Shown: one piece after another, positions 1 to 6,451 of the stretch
Numbering within the stretch: the first letter of the stretch is position 1
Layout of the letters: each line of letters starts with the position of its first letter
Notes under the pieces: model-generated
Told to the model about the DNA's origin: nothing
What the model saw: the letters and a program-made list of their open reading frames with translations, nothing else
The model's database searches: none
Source: Minisyncoccota bacterium
GTDB lineage: Bacteria > Patescibacteriota > Minisyncoccia > Minisyncoccales > UBA5738
Assembly (NCBI GenBank): GCA_025453415.1
Contig: JALOQL010000038.1
Span: 1-12,633 of the forward strand
DNA: 12,633 bases
Direction: 5' to 3'
Program-made: the position numbers and the translations under genes

Positions 1-2173
1 CCGCCGCCAGATTCTCGAATTGCCGGGAGGCCTTGGCCATCTTCATCCATTTGCCGTTTAGAGGCGTAAGATTGAACGTTCCCAGCCCGTTATCGCCCGC
101 GAACGCGAATTCCGTTTTACCGTCAACCCCGATCGCGTATTTGACGACCTTGAGCTTGCCAAAGCGGGTCGGAGGCGGCGCCTGGTCCTTGGTATTGGTT
201 ATCGTGCAGGTCGCGCTCTGGCCGGCGGCCAGCGTTACCAAGTCGCCTTCCTGGGTCGCGCCCACGCACACCCAATCGCTTGCGGTATAACCTTCCGGAC
301 CGGACTCACCCAGCACGTAGGTACCGGGCTCAACCTGGCCGGTGGCCGTACCCATGCCCTGCAGATCGATGTTCTGCCCGTTATCGGTCGCCGTCAGCTT
401 GAAGTCAGCCGGATTGGCGCAATTGGGCTGGCCGCAGGTGACCCTGAACCCGCAATCAACTTTCTTGACCAGTGTCAGCGCGGCCGGATTGGGCTTGTCG
501 TCGTTGGTCACGGTGCAGGTTTTGGTTTGGCCGATCGCCAAAGTTCCGTTGGTACAATCCGCGCCATAGGTAACCGCGTATCCCGCCGGGCCGGCCTCGG
601 TCACGTTGTAATTCCCCGCGTCCAGATAAACCGTAGTTCCGGCCTCGCTGCCCGCAAATGACGGGTTAAACACATTGACGCCTGTGACGCTCATCGTGAA
701 ATCAGCGGCTTGGGCCGTACCGCCATTATCGTTGACGACATGCTTGATCACGACCAATTTGGCCGCGTTGCCATCTTCGTTGGTAACGGTGCATTTTTTC
801 ACATCGCCAGGCTTGAGCGTTATCGTGCCGTTGGCGCCGCAATCACCGCCGATGGTGCGCTTGTCGTAGATCGTATTAAAGAAGCTATCGGCAATGGTTT
901 CGCCGACCGTGTAATTCCCGGCATTGAAACTATTTTGCTGGCCCGAAACCACCACGGAATCGTTAACCTTCAAAATGAAATCGGACACCTGCGCCGGCCC
1001 GTTGACCACGATCTTTTCCACGGTCAATTTGGACTGCACATCGCGATTGGTAATGGTGCAGGTGGCGCTGCCGCCCGCCGGCACGACCACGTTTTCGCAG
1101 GAATTGGTGTCGCCATAGGCATAAGATGTTTCAAAACCCGTTGCCGGCACCTCATCGATATCGTAGGTTCCGGCCGCCACAGTCATTTCGTTTTGGCCGT
1201 CCTCTTCGAAAGCGGTTGACTGACCCTCGTTAACGGTGAACGAAAACTCGTCTTCGTCCACATCGGCACCGTATTTGATATCCAAAACTTTCTTGACGAT
1301 GAGCGTGCCGCTTTGTTTTTTGTTGGTGAAAACGCAATTCCAGGTTTCCCCCGCGCCCAGGTTCAGCGTTGATCCCGGCGTATAGATAAACGCCGACGGG
1401 ATTCCCGGGCGGGCACACATGGCCGAAACAAACTGCCAGCCGGATACCGGCGTCTCGCTAATGGTGTAAGCTCCGGGAGCAAGCTCCTGGTCATTGGCCG
1501 GCGCCGCATCGGTCAGGCTGAAATTGTTGTAGCCGGCCCCGGTCACGACAAACCCAAAGCTTTGCGGATCTTGAGCCGGATCGGTTGCCTTGTCGACCAC
1601 GATACGACCCTGCTTTGTATTGGTGAACGTGCAGGTTACGTTTTCGCCGGCCGCGACTTTAAAGGTGGCGGCGCGGGTACCGGTATTTCCGGTACTGTCG
1701 GAATCGTCGCAAACAACACCGGTCAGGTCCCAACCGGTTTTAACCGCCTCGGTTGAAGTGTAGGTCCCCGGCATCACTTGCGCTGTCGCCGTACCACCAT
1801 TGGCCAATGAACTGGTAACGTCACCGGTAAACGCGAAGGTGTCATCCCCGCCCACCGTAACTTTTTTGATGGTGATGGATCCCTTTTGGACTTTTTTGTT
1901 TTTGAACGTACAGGTCACGATCTCGTCCGCGCCAAGGTCAATCGCCTTGGGATCGACCGTGCCGCCGCAATCGGACGCACAAACCACGGAAACCTGCTGC
2001 CAGCCGTCAACCGCGGCTTCGGCCACCGAATAGAATCCGGTTTTCAACTCTTTAGTCACGGGCGCGTCCGCGTCTTTCAAGCCGAAGGCGGCATTGCCGT
2101 TGGCACCGCTCACAGTGAAATTGAATTCCTGCGGATCGCCGGCCGGATCTGTTATCTTGTCGATTTTTATCCA
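1..2173 (-). repeat. Eight tandem protein-coding repeats (CnaB/prealbumin-like)
   Basis: The coding repeats occupy about 2173-1892, 1888-1613, 1609-1316, 1312-1043, 1033-773, 766-497, 481-188 and 160 to the edge. They are related mainly at protein level (Lys strand, Glu turn, C-T-x-T-N end) and differ in DNA, so this is an old expansion rather than a recent slippage array. Repeats 1 and 3 are closest: both carry a T-D-P-A-x-D-P-Q stretch followed by an F-x-L-x-D-A stretch. Repeat 6 matches the widespread 'KHVVNDNGGTA ... VTNDD' version of the domain. Confidence 0.8.
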
Positions 2174-2278
2174 GCCTTTTTCGCCGTAGCCGGAGCAACA
2201 GGCCAACGCTGGTCCGGTGGCGACAATCAGAATTCCGAGCGACAGTATAAAGCTTGCAATGAAATTGATTTTACGCAT
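1..2278 (-). CDS. Secreted multi-repeat CnaB/prealbumin-like surface protein, N-terminal part
   Basis: The frame opens with ATG at 2278 and stays open to the left edge: 759 residues, with the C-terminus outside the window. Residues 1-26 form a signal peptide (basic MRK, hydrophobic core, A-L-A before Cys27 Cys28). Eight repeats of about 90 residues follow, near 36-129, 131-222, 224-321, 323-412, 416-502, 505-594, 600-697 and 707 onward. Each starts with a Lys-containing strand such as LVVIKHV or LTLVKKV, has an 'aGxYxxxE' turn in the middle, and ends in C-T-[FIV]-[TK]-N. This is the pattern of CnaB/SpaA-like prealbumin domains, which in pilins and adhesins often carry a Lys-Asn isopeptide bond helped by a Glu. 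The protein is probably an extracellular stalk or adhesin; how it is anchored, and any LPXTG or membrane segment, cannot be seen here. No Shine-Dalgarno precedes the ATG. The fold assignment is firm; the ligand is unknown. Confidence 0.85.
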   Translation of the reverse strand, partial: MRKINFIASFILSLGILIVATGPALACCSGYGEKGWIKIDKITDPAGDPQEFNFTVSGANGNAAFGLKDADAPVTKELKTGFYSVAEAAVDGWQQVSVVCASDCGGTVDPKAIDLGADEIVTCTFKNKKVQKGSITIKKVTVGGDDTFAFTGDVTSSLANGGTATAQVMPGTYTSTEAVKTGWDLTGVVCDDSDSTGNTGTRAATFKVAAGENVTCTFTNTKQGRIVVDKATDPAQDPQSFGFVVTGAGYNNFSLTDAAPANDQELAPGAYTISETPVSGWQFVSAMCARPGIPSAFIYTPGSTLNLGAGETWNCVFTNKKQSGTLIVKKVLDIKYGADVDEDEFSFTVNEGQSTAFEEDGQNEMTVAAGTYDIDEVPATGFETSYAYGDTNSCENVVVPAGGSATCTITNRDVQSKLTVEKIVVNGPAQVSDFILKVNDSVVVSGQQNSFNAGNYTVGETIADSFFNTIYDKRTIGGDCGANGTITLKPGDVKKCTVTNEDGNAAKLVVIKHVVNDNGGTAQAADFTMSVTGVNVFNPSFAGSEAGTTVYLDAGNYNVTEAGPAGYAVTYGADCTNGTLAIGQTKTCTVTNDDKPNPAALTLVKKVDCGFRVTCGQPNCANPADFKLTATDNGQNIDLQGMGTATGQVEPGTYVLGESGPEGYTASDWVCVGATQEGDLVTLAAGQSATCTITNTKDQAPPPTRFGKLKVVKYAIGVDGKTEFAFAGDNGLGTFNLTPLNGKWMKMAKASRQFENLAA

Positions 2279-2480
2279 ATTCTGTTTGAATTATTTATAA
2301 TATCTATCCGTCAAACAATGATTTCGACCTTTCAATGAGCTTCTACCGAAAACATCATGCGATAGGCCATGATATTGGCGCAAGCGTCCTTAGGTCCAGG
2401 ATATGGGACGTTGCATTAATATTTTATTAAAACCGACGCCAAAAAATAAAACACCGCCACAATAAAAGACGGGTTAAGTA
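2279..2480. other. Upstream region of the repeat-protein gene, no gene seen
   Basis: This AT-rich 200-base stretch lies between the T10 tract (2481-2490) and the repeat-protein ATG. No supportable ORF is visible on either strand. A perfect six-base inverted repeat (ATCATG at 2354-2359, CATGAT at 2368-2373, eight-base loop) could form a leader hairpin. TATTAT/TATAAA sequences lie about 20 bases before the ATG, and a TTGACG lies just upstream, but the spacing is too short for a normal -35/-10 pair, so no promoter is called. Confidence 0.4.
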
Positions 2481-2767
2481 AAAAAAAAAGCCGCAAACAT
2501 ACTCTGGGTGGTCCATTTCGTTCTTGGCAAGGGGAATACGGCCCCATTCGAGGTAGTGACTATTCCGATCCCACTTCGGGTAGAATTTCTCCAGTTCTAC
2601 ACTGGAAGGACGATACTACGGCCCTTTCGTTGGGGTGAGCCCTTTTTTGGAGGCAATGCCTTAGGCTCTGGAAATACTCTCCCAATTCAGGGAGGCAATA
2701 TTCAACCATTGTGATGTAAATGACCGGCGGACGGGTAGATAGGAGGGATAATCTGGCAACCGTCACC
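2481..2767 (-). ncRNA. Candidate structured non-coding RNA, about 285 nt, family unknown
   Basis: A near-consensus promoter (see 2774-2801) would start a minus-strand transcript near 2767 that meets a run of ten T at 2490-2481. Just before the T run, TGCGGC can pair with GCCGTA, which occurs twice earlier in the transcript. Several hairpins lie between: CTCCC/GGGAG around 2680-2695, TCCAGT/ACTGGA at 2590-2606, GTAGAA/TTCTAC at 2580-2600, and GGGG/CCCC around 2531-2545. The 5' TCTGGTG and the 3' CACCCAGA can also pair with one bulge, closing the molecule. I looked for the hallmark motifs of RNase P, tmRNA and SRP RNA and found none. The frames through it are short, out of register with the promoter and unlike any protein I know. 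An untranslated leader or a decayed region remains possible. Confidence 0.42.
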
Positions 2768-2773
2768 AGAAAT

Positions 2774-2801
2774 AATATAGCACACCAAATTGATTTGTCA
2801 A
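2774..2801 (-). promoter_or_regulatory. Strong sigma70-type promoter with extended -10
   Basis: On the minus strand, TTGACA (2801-2796) is followed after 16 bases by TATATT (2779-2774). TGC stands directly before the -10, giving an extended TGn element. The -35 is a full consensus match. The predicted start is near 2767, upstream of no credible ORF, which is the main argument for an RNA gene here. Confidence 0.65.
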
Positions 2802-2829
2802 GCCCATCCGCCCTACGCAACAATTAAAC

Positions 2830-2894
2830 AAAAAACGCTGTTTCAGTACCCGGTTAGGGAGGAAAAATAACCGGGCACCAAAACAGCGCTTTTT
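2830..2894. terminator. Two-tier hairpin with T runs on both sides, likely bidirectional terminator
   Basis: Outer stem CGCTGTTT (2836-2843) pairs with AAACAGCG (2881-2888). Inner stem CCCGGTTA (2849-2856) pairs with TAACCGGG (2868-2875). They are joined by a symmetrical five-base internal loop and closed by an 11-base loop. Both stems are perfect. On the plus strand five T follow (2890-2894). On the minus strand six T follow (complement of 2835-2830). It sits just upstream of the 2801 promoter and would insulate that transcript from readthrough. The plus-strand apical loop holds a GGGAGG sequence. Confidence 0.65.
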
Positions 2895-2903
2895 AATACT
2901 TGC

Positions 2904-2953
2904 TGGCCTAGTGTCACTAGGACACTTACGCTTATTTTATTTAGGCCATTTTT
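2904..2953 (+). terminator. Branched hairpin with T5 tail, terminator-like
   Basis: TGGCCTA (2904-2910) pairs with TAGGCCA (2942-2948), followed by T5 (2949-2953). Inside, GTGTC (2911-2915) pairs with GACAC (2921-2925). The nearby CCTAGTG/CACTAGG inverted repeat (2907-2921) is a competing fold. The orientation fits a plus-strand transcript, yet no plus-strand gene is visible upstream. Confidence 0.45.
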
Positions 2954-2993
2954 GTCCGATTGTCAATCTCCGGGACATTCTGCCCCGCCAATT

Positions 2994-3017
2994 AAAACAA
3001 AAACGCCTTAACGGCGT
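2994..3017 (-). terminator. Intrinsic terminator of the four-helix membrane protein gene
   Basis: Read on the minus strand, ACGCC and GGCGT (3017-3013 and 3007-3003) form a stem around a five-base loop, followed by TTTTTGTTTT. It lies about 25 bases after the TAA at 3041-3043, the usual place for a rho-independent terminator. A second small CGCT/AGCG-type hairpin stands between the stop and this stem. Confidence 0.7.
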
Positions 3018-3040
3018 CGCTAAAAAAAGCGCCCCTGTTT

Positions 3041-3823
3041 TTACTCGTCCAAATGCTTGCGCCGCATCGCCAGGCGCGTCCGCAGGTCTTCGAGCGAATG
3101 AAGCGAGATTTCCTCGATGGAATGTTCCTGGTCGTAATAGGCAAACGGGTCATCCAGGTCACGAATAAGCAAAAGCATGTAAACAAAAACGAATGCCACA
3201 AAAATCGTACAAAACATACTTTCGATAAACGGATCGATCTGGAGAAAAATCATCGCCGCGACGATAGCAAAAGTAATTATTTCGGCAACGGCATAGGCCG
3301 CCTCGGAAAAACGAACTTCGCGAATGGTATGGATGCGCATGATCGCCTTGCGGATCTCCGATTGCTCGTGCTTAAGACGGCTGATATATGATGTTTTGCT
3401 CATTGTCTGAAATTCATGGAAAACATCTGTAAATCCCGCGACCTTCTCAAGAACCATTTTAGTGCGTACTTTTTTATAGAACCATTCGAGAACCGTATTG
3501 GTAAAATCCAGGCAGTAAAGAAAACCTTCCCGGGCCGCCTTGCCGCCCTTGTTTTTTGCCAAATACACGCATTCATCGGCAATCGCTTCGATATGGGCAG
3601 CCAATTCTCCGGGTAATTTCTCTCCGGCCTTAAAATCGGACAAAACGCCTGAAATATTGAACCCGATCAAAAAGATATTGGCCGAAATAAACGCGGCAAA
3701 GATGCCGTTCATGCTCAAAAACTCCCATCCGTAATGGTGGGCCAAAAGCTTCGCGGCCGCAACAAACAAAATAACGGGCAAAACTCGTGCCGCCAATTTC
3801 CACTTTGGTTCCAGGAAGTTCAC
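3041..3823 (-). CDS. Four-helix membrane protein, bestrophin-like/DUF4239-like
   Basis: A 260-residue protein starting at GTG 3823; an in-frame TAG lies about five codons upstream, and the next ATG would remove the first membrane helix. Hydrophobic segments are near residues 11-28, 37-60, 176-196 and 199-221. A charged, largely helical region of about 115 residues lies between the second and third, and a polar acidic tail follows the fourth. The sequence R-D-L-D-D-P-F (221-227) right after the last helix resembles the Asp/Pro-Phe segment that follows the membrane part of bestrophin-like and DUF4239 proteins. The two-plus-two helix layout also fits that group. A role as an ion channel is only a guess from the fold. 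It is transcribed alone: its own promoter lies in the spacer shared with pbpC and its own terminator lies downstream. Existence of the gene is secure; the family is tentative. Confidence 0.75.
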   Translation of the reverse strand: MNFLEPKWKLAARVLPVILFVAAAKLLAHHYGWEFLSMNGIFAAFISANIFLIGFNISGVLSDFKAGEKLPGELAAHIEAIADECVYLAKNKGGKAAREGFLYCLDFTNTVLEWFYKKVRTKMVLEKVAGFTDVFHEFQTMSKTSYISRLKHEQSEIRKAIMRIHTIREVRFSEAAYAVAEIITFAIVAAMIFLQIDPFIESMFCTIFVAFVFVYMLLLIRDLDDPFAYYDQEHSIEEISLHSLEDLRTRLAMRRKHLDE

Positions 3824-3852
3824 AAAAGTTGCGAGATTCTAATGATAATATC

Positions 3853-3881
3853 ATTTTACATTATTCGCGCGCAAAAAACAA
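3853..3881 (-). promoter_or_regulatory. Promoter for the four-helix membrane protein gene
   Basis: On the minus strand TTGTTT (3881-3876) and TAAAAT (3858-3853) are separated by 17 bases. The predicted start is near 3846, giving a leader of about 23 bases before GTG 3823. No Shine-Dalgarno is seen in that leader. Confidence 0.5.
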
Positions 3882-3910
3882 CATATGGCATGAGTCGAAC
3901 AACAGAAAAT

Positions 3911-3938
3911 TTGAATTCTGTCTGATTTTTCCTATCAT
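3911..3938 (+). promoter_or_regulatory. Promoter for pbpC, placed for a leaderless start
   Basis: TTGAAT (3911-3916) and TATCAT (3933-3938) are separated by 16 bases. The predicted transcription start falls at about 3945, on the A of the pbpC ATG. The bases before the ATG are A-rich and contain no Shine-Dalgarno, which agrees with a leaderless or nearly leaderless message. Confidence 0.5.
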
Positions 3939-3944
3939 TAAAAA

Positions 3945-6029
3945 ATGAGACTCCGGGTAAAAATTCTCGCCTTCTTCATTTTTGCGGCGGCAGCCACTGT
4001 TTTTTGCGCATTCTTTTCTGGCGATGCCGTGACGATGCAAAAGGAATATGAAGCGCGCCGATCCCCCAAAGTTTTCGACCGCGCCGGAATTGTAATGTTT
4101 TTGCGGCCCAACCATTTGGGATATTACTCGGATTACGCCCCAAACACGGCCCCCGAGATCGAGAAATTACTTATCGCCAAAGAGGACAAATATTTCTACT
4201 GGCACTTTGGCATCAATCCCGCGGGCATTATCGCCGACCTGGCCCGGCGCCTTGGGTTTGGCGGCCGCGCCGGCGCCAGCACCATCACCCAGCAGACGGC
4301 AAAAATGATGCTGGGGCACGAAAACGAACGCACCGTTGCCAACAAGATGTCCGAAGCCGCGGCGGCGCTCGGGTTGGAAATGACGCGCGGCAAAAAAAGG
4401 ATTTTGGAGCAATACGGCAACCTCGTCTATCTGGGAAACCGTTTGCAGGGATTTACGGCCGCAAGCCGGGCGTATTTCGGTGTCTCGCCTGAATCGCTGT
4501 CGCAGGCGCAGATATTCCAGCTTTTGGCCACGATAAGCGACCCTTCAGGATCTAATCCCGCGGCGGACAATAATATCGAACAGGCAAAACTGCTGGCAAA
4601 AAACCTGGGGCGTGACGTGAGCGAAGGGTTTATGACCGCAAATACCGCGCGCGATAATTTGCGCCACTATTTCGACGACAATACCGCGCTTTTCGAGTTG
4701 CGCGGCCAGCTTGATGTCGCCGCCTGCCAAGGCGACCAGAAAACCACCCTCGATCCGGTAATGAACGCCAAACTGCGGGAAATAATTTCGCGAAATCTGC
4801 AACAGCTGGACGTAAAAAAAGCCAAGAATGCCGCCGCGCTTGTGATATCGCTGCCGGACAACGGAATCTTGGCGCTGTCCGGCTCACCCGACCCCGACTC
4901 CACCGGCAACGGCTACCAAATAAATATGCTCCAAGTGCCGCGCCAGATCGGTTCCACCATCAAGCCATTCATCTATCTTAAAGCGTTTGAAAAGGGTGCC
5001 CGGCCCCATACTTTAATCGACGACCGCGAATACAAATATGCGGCGGGCGAGGATTTCGCTTTCTATCCGGAAAACTACGACCGCACCTATCGCGGGAAGA
5101 TCACCGCGCACTACGCCTTGGCCAACAGCATCAATGTGGCCGCGGCCAAAGCCCTGGAATTCGACGGCATCAATGATTTCGGGCGCTTCATTACCGAGGA
5201 CCTGGGCATACAAACCCAACAGGACGTCTCGACCTACCAAATGGGCATCGCCATGGGAACCATGGAGACCGATATTGTGACCCTGGCCCAGGCATTCACG
5301 GTTTTTCCAAACAACGGACGGCTTGATAATTTGAGATTATTTGAGAACAATAGCTGCAATTCCGCGCGCTACGCGCCGCGTTCCGGCCAGGTATCGAAAA
5401 AAATTTATATCGAACTCGTAAATAAAATATTGGCGGACCGCGCCATTGCCCAGGATCAATTCGGTGCCCGGAGCGCGTTAAACCTTCCGGCCGCGAATTA
5501 TGCGCTGAAAACCGGCACTTCGCACGATTATACCGACAGTTGGGTGATCGGTTATACGCCCGATTTCCTGGTGGCGGTCTGGGTCGGCAACGCCGATGCC
5601 ACGGCGATGGAAGGCGTGTCGGGCCAGGTCGGCGCCGGCAAGATTTGGGCTGACATCATGGAAATGATGCTGGCTTCGGAATACGATAAGAAAACCCCGC
5701 TCGATTTCTCCGATATCGTCGAATACCCGGACGGCGCCACGATTCAATACGGGCTGGAAAACGACGATTACGAAACCTCTAAAAATATTATCTTGAAAAT
5801 GGATGGCCAGCTGATCCTCAAACCGCACAACAACGACATTTACGAATTTACGCCCGAGGCGCGGCTGGTTTTACGGTCCTCCGAACCGGCGACCTGGACG
5901 ATCAACGGCAAAGACATCGGCGCCGGCCAGGAGTTGGTCTACGCCCCTCCCGGCGAAGGTAGATACACGATTTCCGCCGATACCGGCGGTAGAAAGGAAG
6001 AAATCCTGATCGAATTCGTAAAAAAATAG
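3945..6029 (+). CDS. pbpC: Penicillin-binding protein 1C, bifunctional peptidoglycan synthase
   Basis: A 694-residue class A PBP that polymerises lipid II (glycosyltransferase) and may cross-link the stem peptides (transpeptidase) outside the membrane. A short cytoplasmic tail and one helix (about 6-24) anchor it. The GT51 domain shows the E-D-x-x-F-x-x-H-x-G block with catalytic Glu80, the G-A-S-T-I-T-Q-Q block (110-117), and the R-G-K-K-R-I-L-E block (148-155). The transpeptidase shows S337-T-I-K340, S395-I-N397 and K522-T-G-T-S526, so all three penicillin-binding motifs are intact. The last 65 residues, with W-T-I-N-G and Y-A-P-P-G-E-G-R-Y-T, match the BiPBP_C domain that marks the PBP1C branch. 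Length is close to the roughly 770 residues of E. coli PbpC. PBP1C usually travels with an alpha-2-macroglobulin gene, and one is present 1.6 kb away. Start chosen at ATG 3945, followed at once by a basic signal-anchor. Confidence 0.95.
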   Translation: MRLRVKILAFFIFAAAATVFCAFFSGDAVTMQKEYEARRSPKVFDRAGIVMFLRPNHLGYYSDYAPNTAPEIEKLLIAKEDKYFYWHFGINPAGIIADLARRLGFGGRAGASTITQQTAKMMLGHENERTVANKMSEAAAALGLEMTRGKKRILEQYGNLVYLGNRLQGFTAASRAYFGVSPESLSQAQIFQLLATISDPSGSNPAADNNIEQAKLLAKNLGRDVSEGFMTANTARDNLRHYFDDNTALFELRGQLDVAACQGDQKTTLDPVMNAKLREIISRNLQQLDVKKAKNAAALVISLPDNGILALSGSPDPDSTGNGYQINMLQVPRQIGSTIKPFIYLKAFEKGARPHTLIDDREYKYAAGEDFAFYPENYDRTYRGKITAHYALANSINVAAAKALEFDGINDFGRFITEDLGIQTQQDVSTYQMGIAMGTMETDIVTLAQAFTVFPNNGRLDNLRLFENNSCNSARYAPRSGQVSKKIYIELVNKILADRAIAQDQFGARSALNLPAANYALKTGTSHDYTDSWVIGYTPDFLVAVWVGNADATAMEGVSGQVGAGKIWADIMEMMLASEYDKKTPLDFSDIVEYPDGATIQYGLENDDYETSKNIILKMDGQLILKPHNNDIYEFTPEARLVLRSSEPATWTINGKDIGAGQELVYAPPGEGRYTISADTGGRKEEILIEFVKK

Positions 6030-6105
6030 GAAGAAAAGCACCAAGTCCTTTCCCCCGATTCCATACAGAAGGTTGCCCTCTGAATGGTTGTTTCTTAATT
6101 CATAA

Positions 6106-6365
6106 CGCAAAAGAGGTCTTGCGGCCTCTTTGAAATTGTAATGGGAGAAGAAAAGGAGTGGGTCGTTTTGGTTATGTCTCCGCACTTTTTACGTACGAAG
6201 CACATTCTTCGACTTCCCGGAATCTCCTAGTCCCCCAATGATGTCGGCTAGCCATTTACTGGCTTCACCTTCGTAGCCATCCTCGAAGATATGGTCCGAT
6301 TCGATGGATCCGAGGATTTGCCACCTTTGAGCTGGTCCGGTCGGATGATATGCAATCCGCCGGCT
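6106..6365 (-). ncRNA. Second candidate structured non-coding RNA, about 260 nt
   Basis: The promoter at 6372-6400 would start a minus-strand transcript near 6365 that ends at the hairpin 6131-6110. Reading in that direction: CCGGCGGAT pairs with ATCCG-A-CCGG (6363-6337, nine pairs, one bulge). ATCCTCG pairs with CGAGGAT (6317-6279). AGCCA pairs with TGGCT around GTAAA (6264-6250). GACT pairs with AGTC (6232-6211), or CGAAG pairs with CTTCG (6211-6196). Then comes the terminator stem. No known RNA family is recognised. A 61-codon open frame (6374-6192, stop at 6191-6189) overlaps it and reads rather like protein, but has no ATG, GTG or TTG start. A decayed gene end is therefore the main alternative. 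Confidence 0.35.
6110..6131. terminator. Hairpin shared by pbpC and the converging minus-strand transcript
   Basis: AAAGAGGTC (6110-6118) pairs with GGCCTCTTT (6123-6131) around a TTGC loop: nine pairs including one T-G wobble. It lies 80 bases after the pbpC stop. The plus-strand T tract is only the three T that end the stem; on the minus strand four T follow. It is a plausible but not strong bidirectional terminator. Confidence 0.55.
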
Positions 6366-6371
6366 AGGCGT

Positions 6372-6400
6372 TATTTAGCATGACCTATATTTTGCGTCAA
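6372..6400 (-). promoter_or_regulatory. Extended -10 promoter in the pbpC-fbp spacer
   Basis: On the minus strand TTGACG (6400-6395) and TAAATA (6377-6372) are 17 bases apart, with TGC directly before the -10. This is the same design as the promoter at 2774-2801. It begins just after the fbp terminator, so it would drive a separate transcript. Confidence 0.5.
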
Positions 6401-6408
6401 TACTATGC

Positions 6409-6434
6409 AAAACGTCCCCGCATTTGCGGGGGCG
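6409..6434 (-). terminator. Intrinsic terminator of fbp
   Basis: Read on the minus strand, CCCCGC and GCGGGG (6431-6426 and 6421-6416) pair around an AAAT loop. The stem can extend by CG/CG across one mismatch, and four T follow (complement of 6412-6409). It starts 18 bases after the fbp stop codon. Confidence 0.65.
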
Positions 6435-6451
6435 CGTCCGAATAAAATCAA

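Noticed and set aside
2190..2205. Lipoprotein signal at the ALA-Cys-Cys of the repeat protein
   Set aside because: The residue at -3 is Ala and the Leu is at -2, so the lipobox pattern does not fit; ordinary signal peptidase cleavage after A-L-A is more likely.
33..2338. Several plus-strand open frames opposite the repeat protein (for example 710-1219 and 1886-2338)
   Set aside because: They are the complement of a clearly coding minus-strand frame with signal peptide and domain repeats; their proteins show no family pattern.
2508..2714. 68-codon plus-strand frame opposite the first candidate RNA
   Set aside because: No promoter or ribosome site on the plus strand and no recognisable protein; better explained by the minus-strand transcript.
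2560..2823. 87-codon minus-strand frame
   Set aside because: It starts at a TTG upstream of the predicted promoter and reads through the -35 and -10; the translation looks random.
6189..6374. 61-codon minus-strand frame in the pbpC-fbp spacer
   Set aside because: Protein-like composition, but it lacks any ATG, GTG or TTG and begins inside the promoter; kept only as an alternative to the RNA reading.
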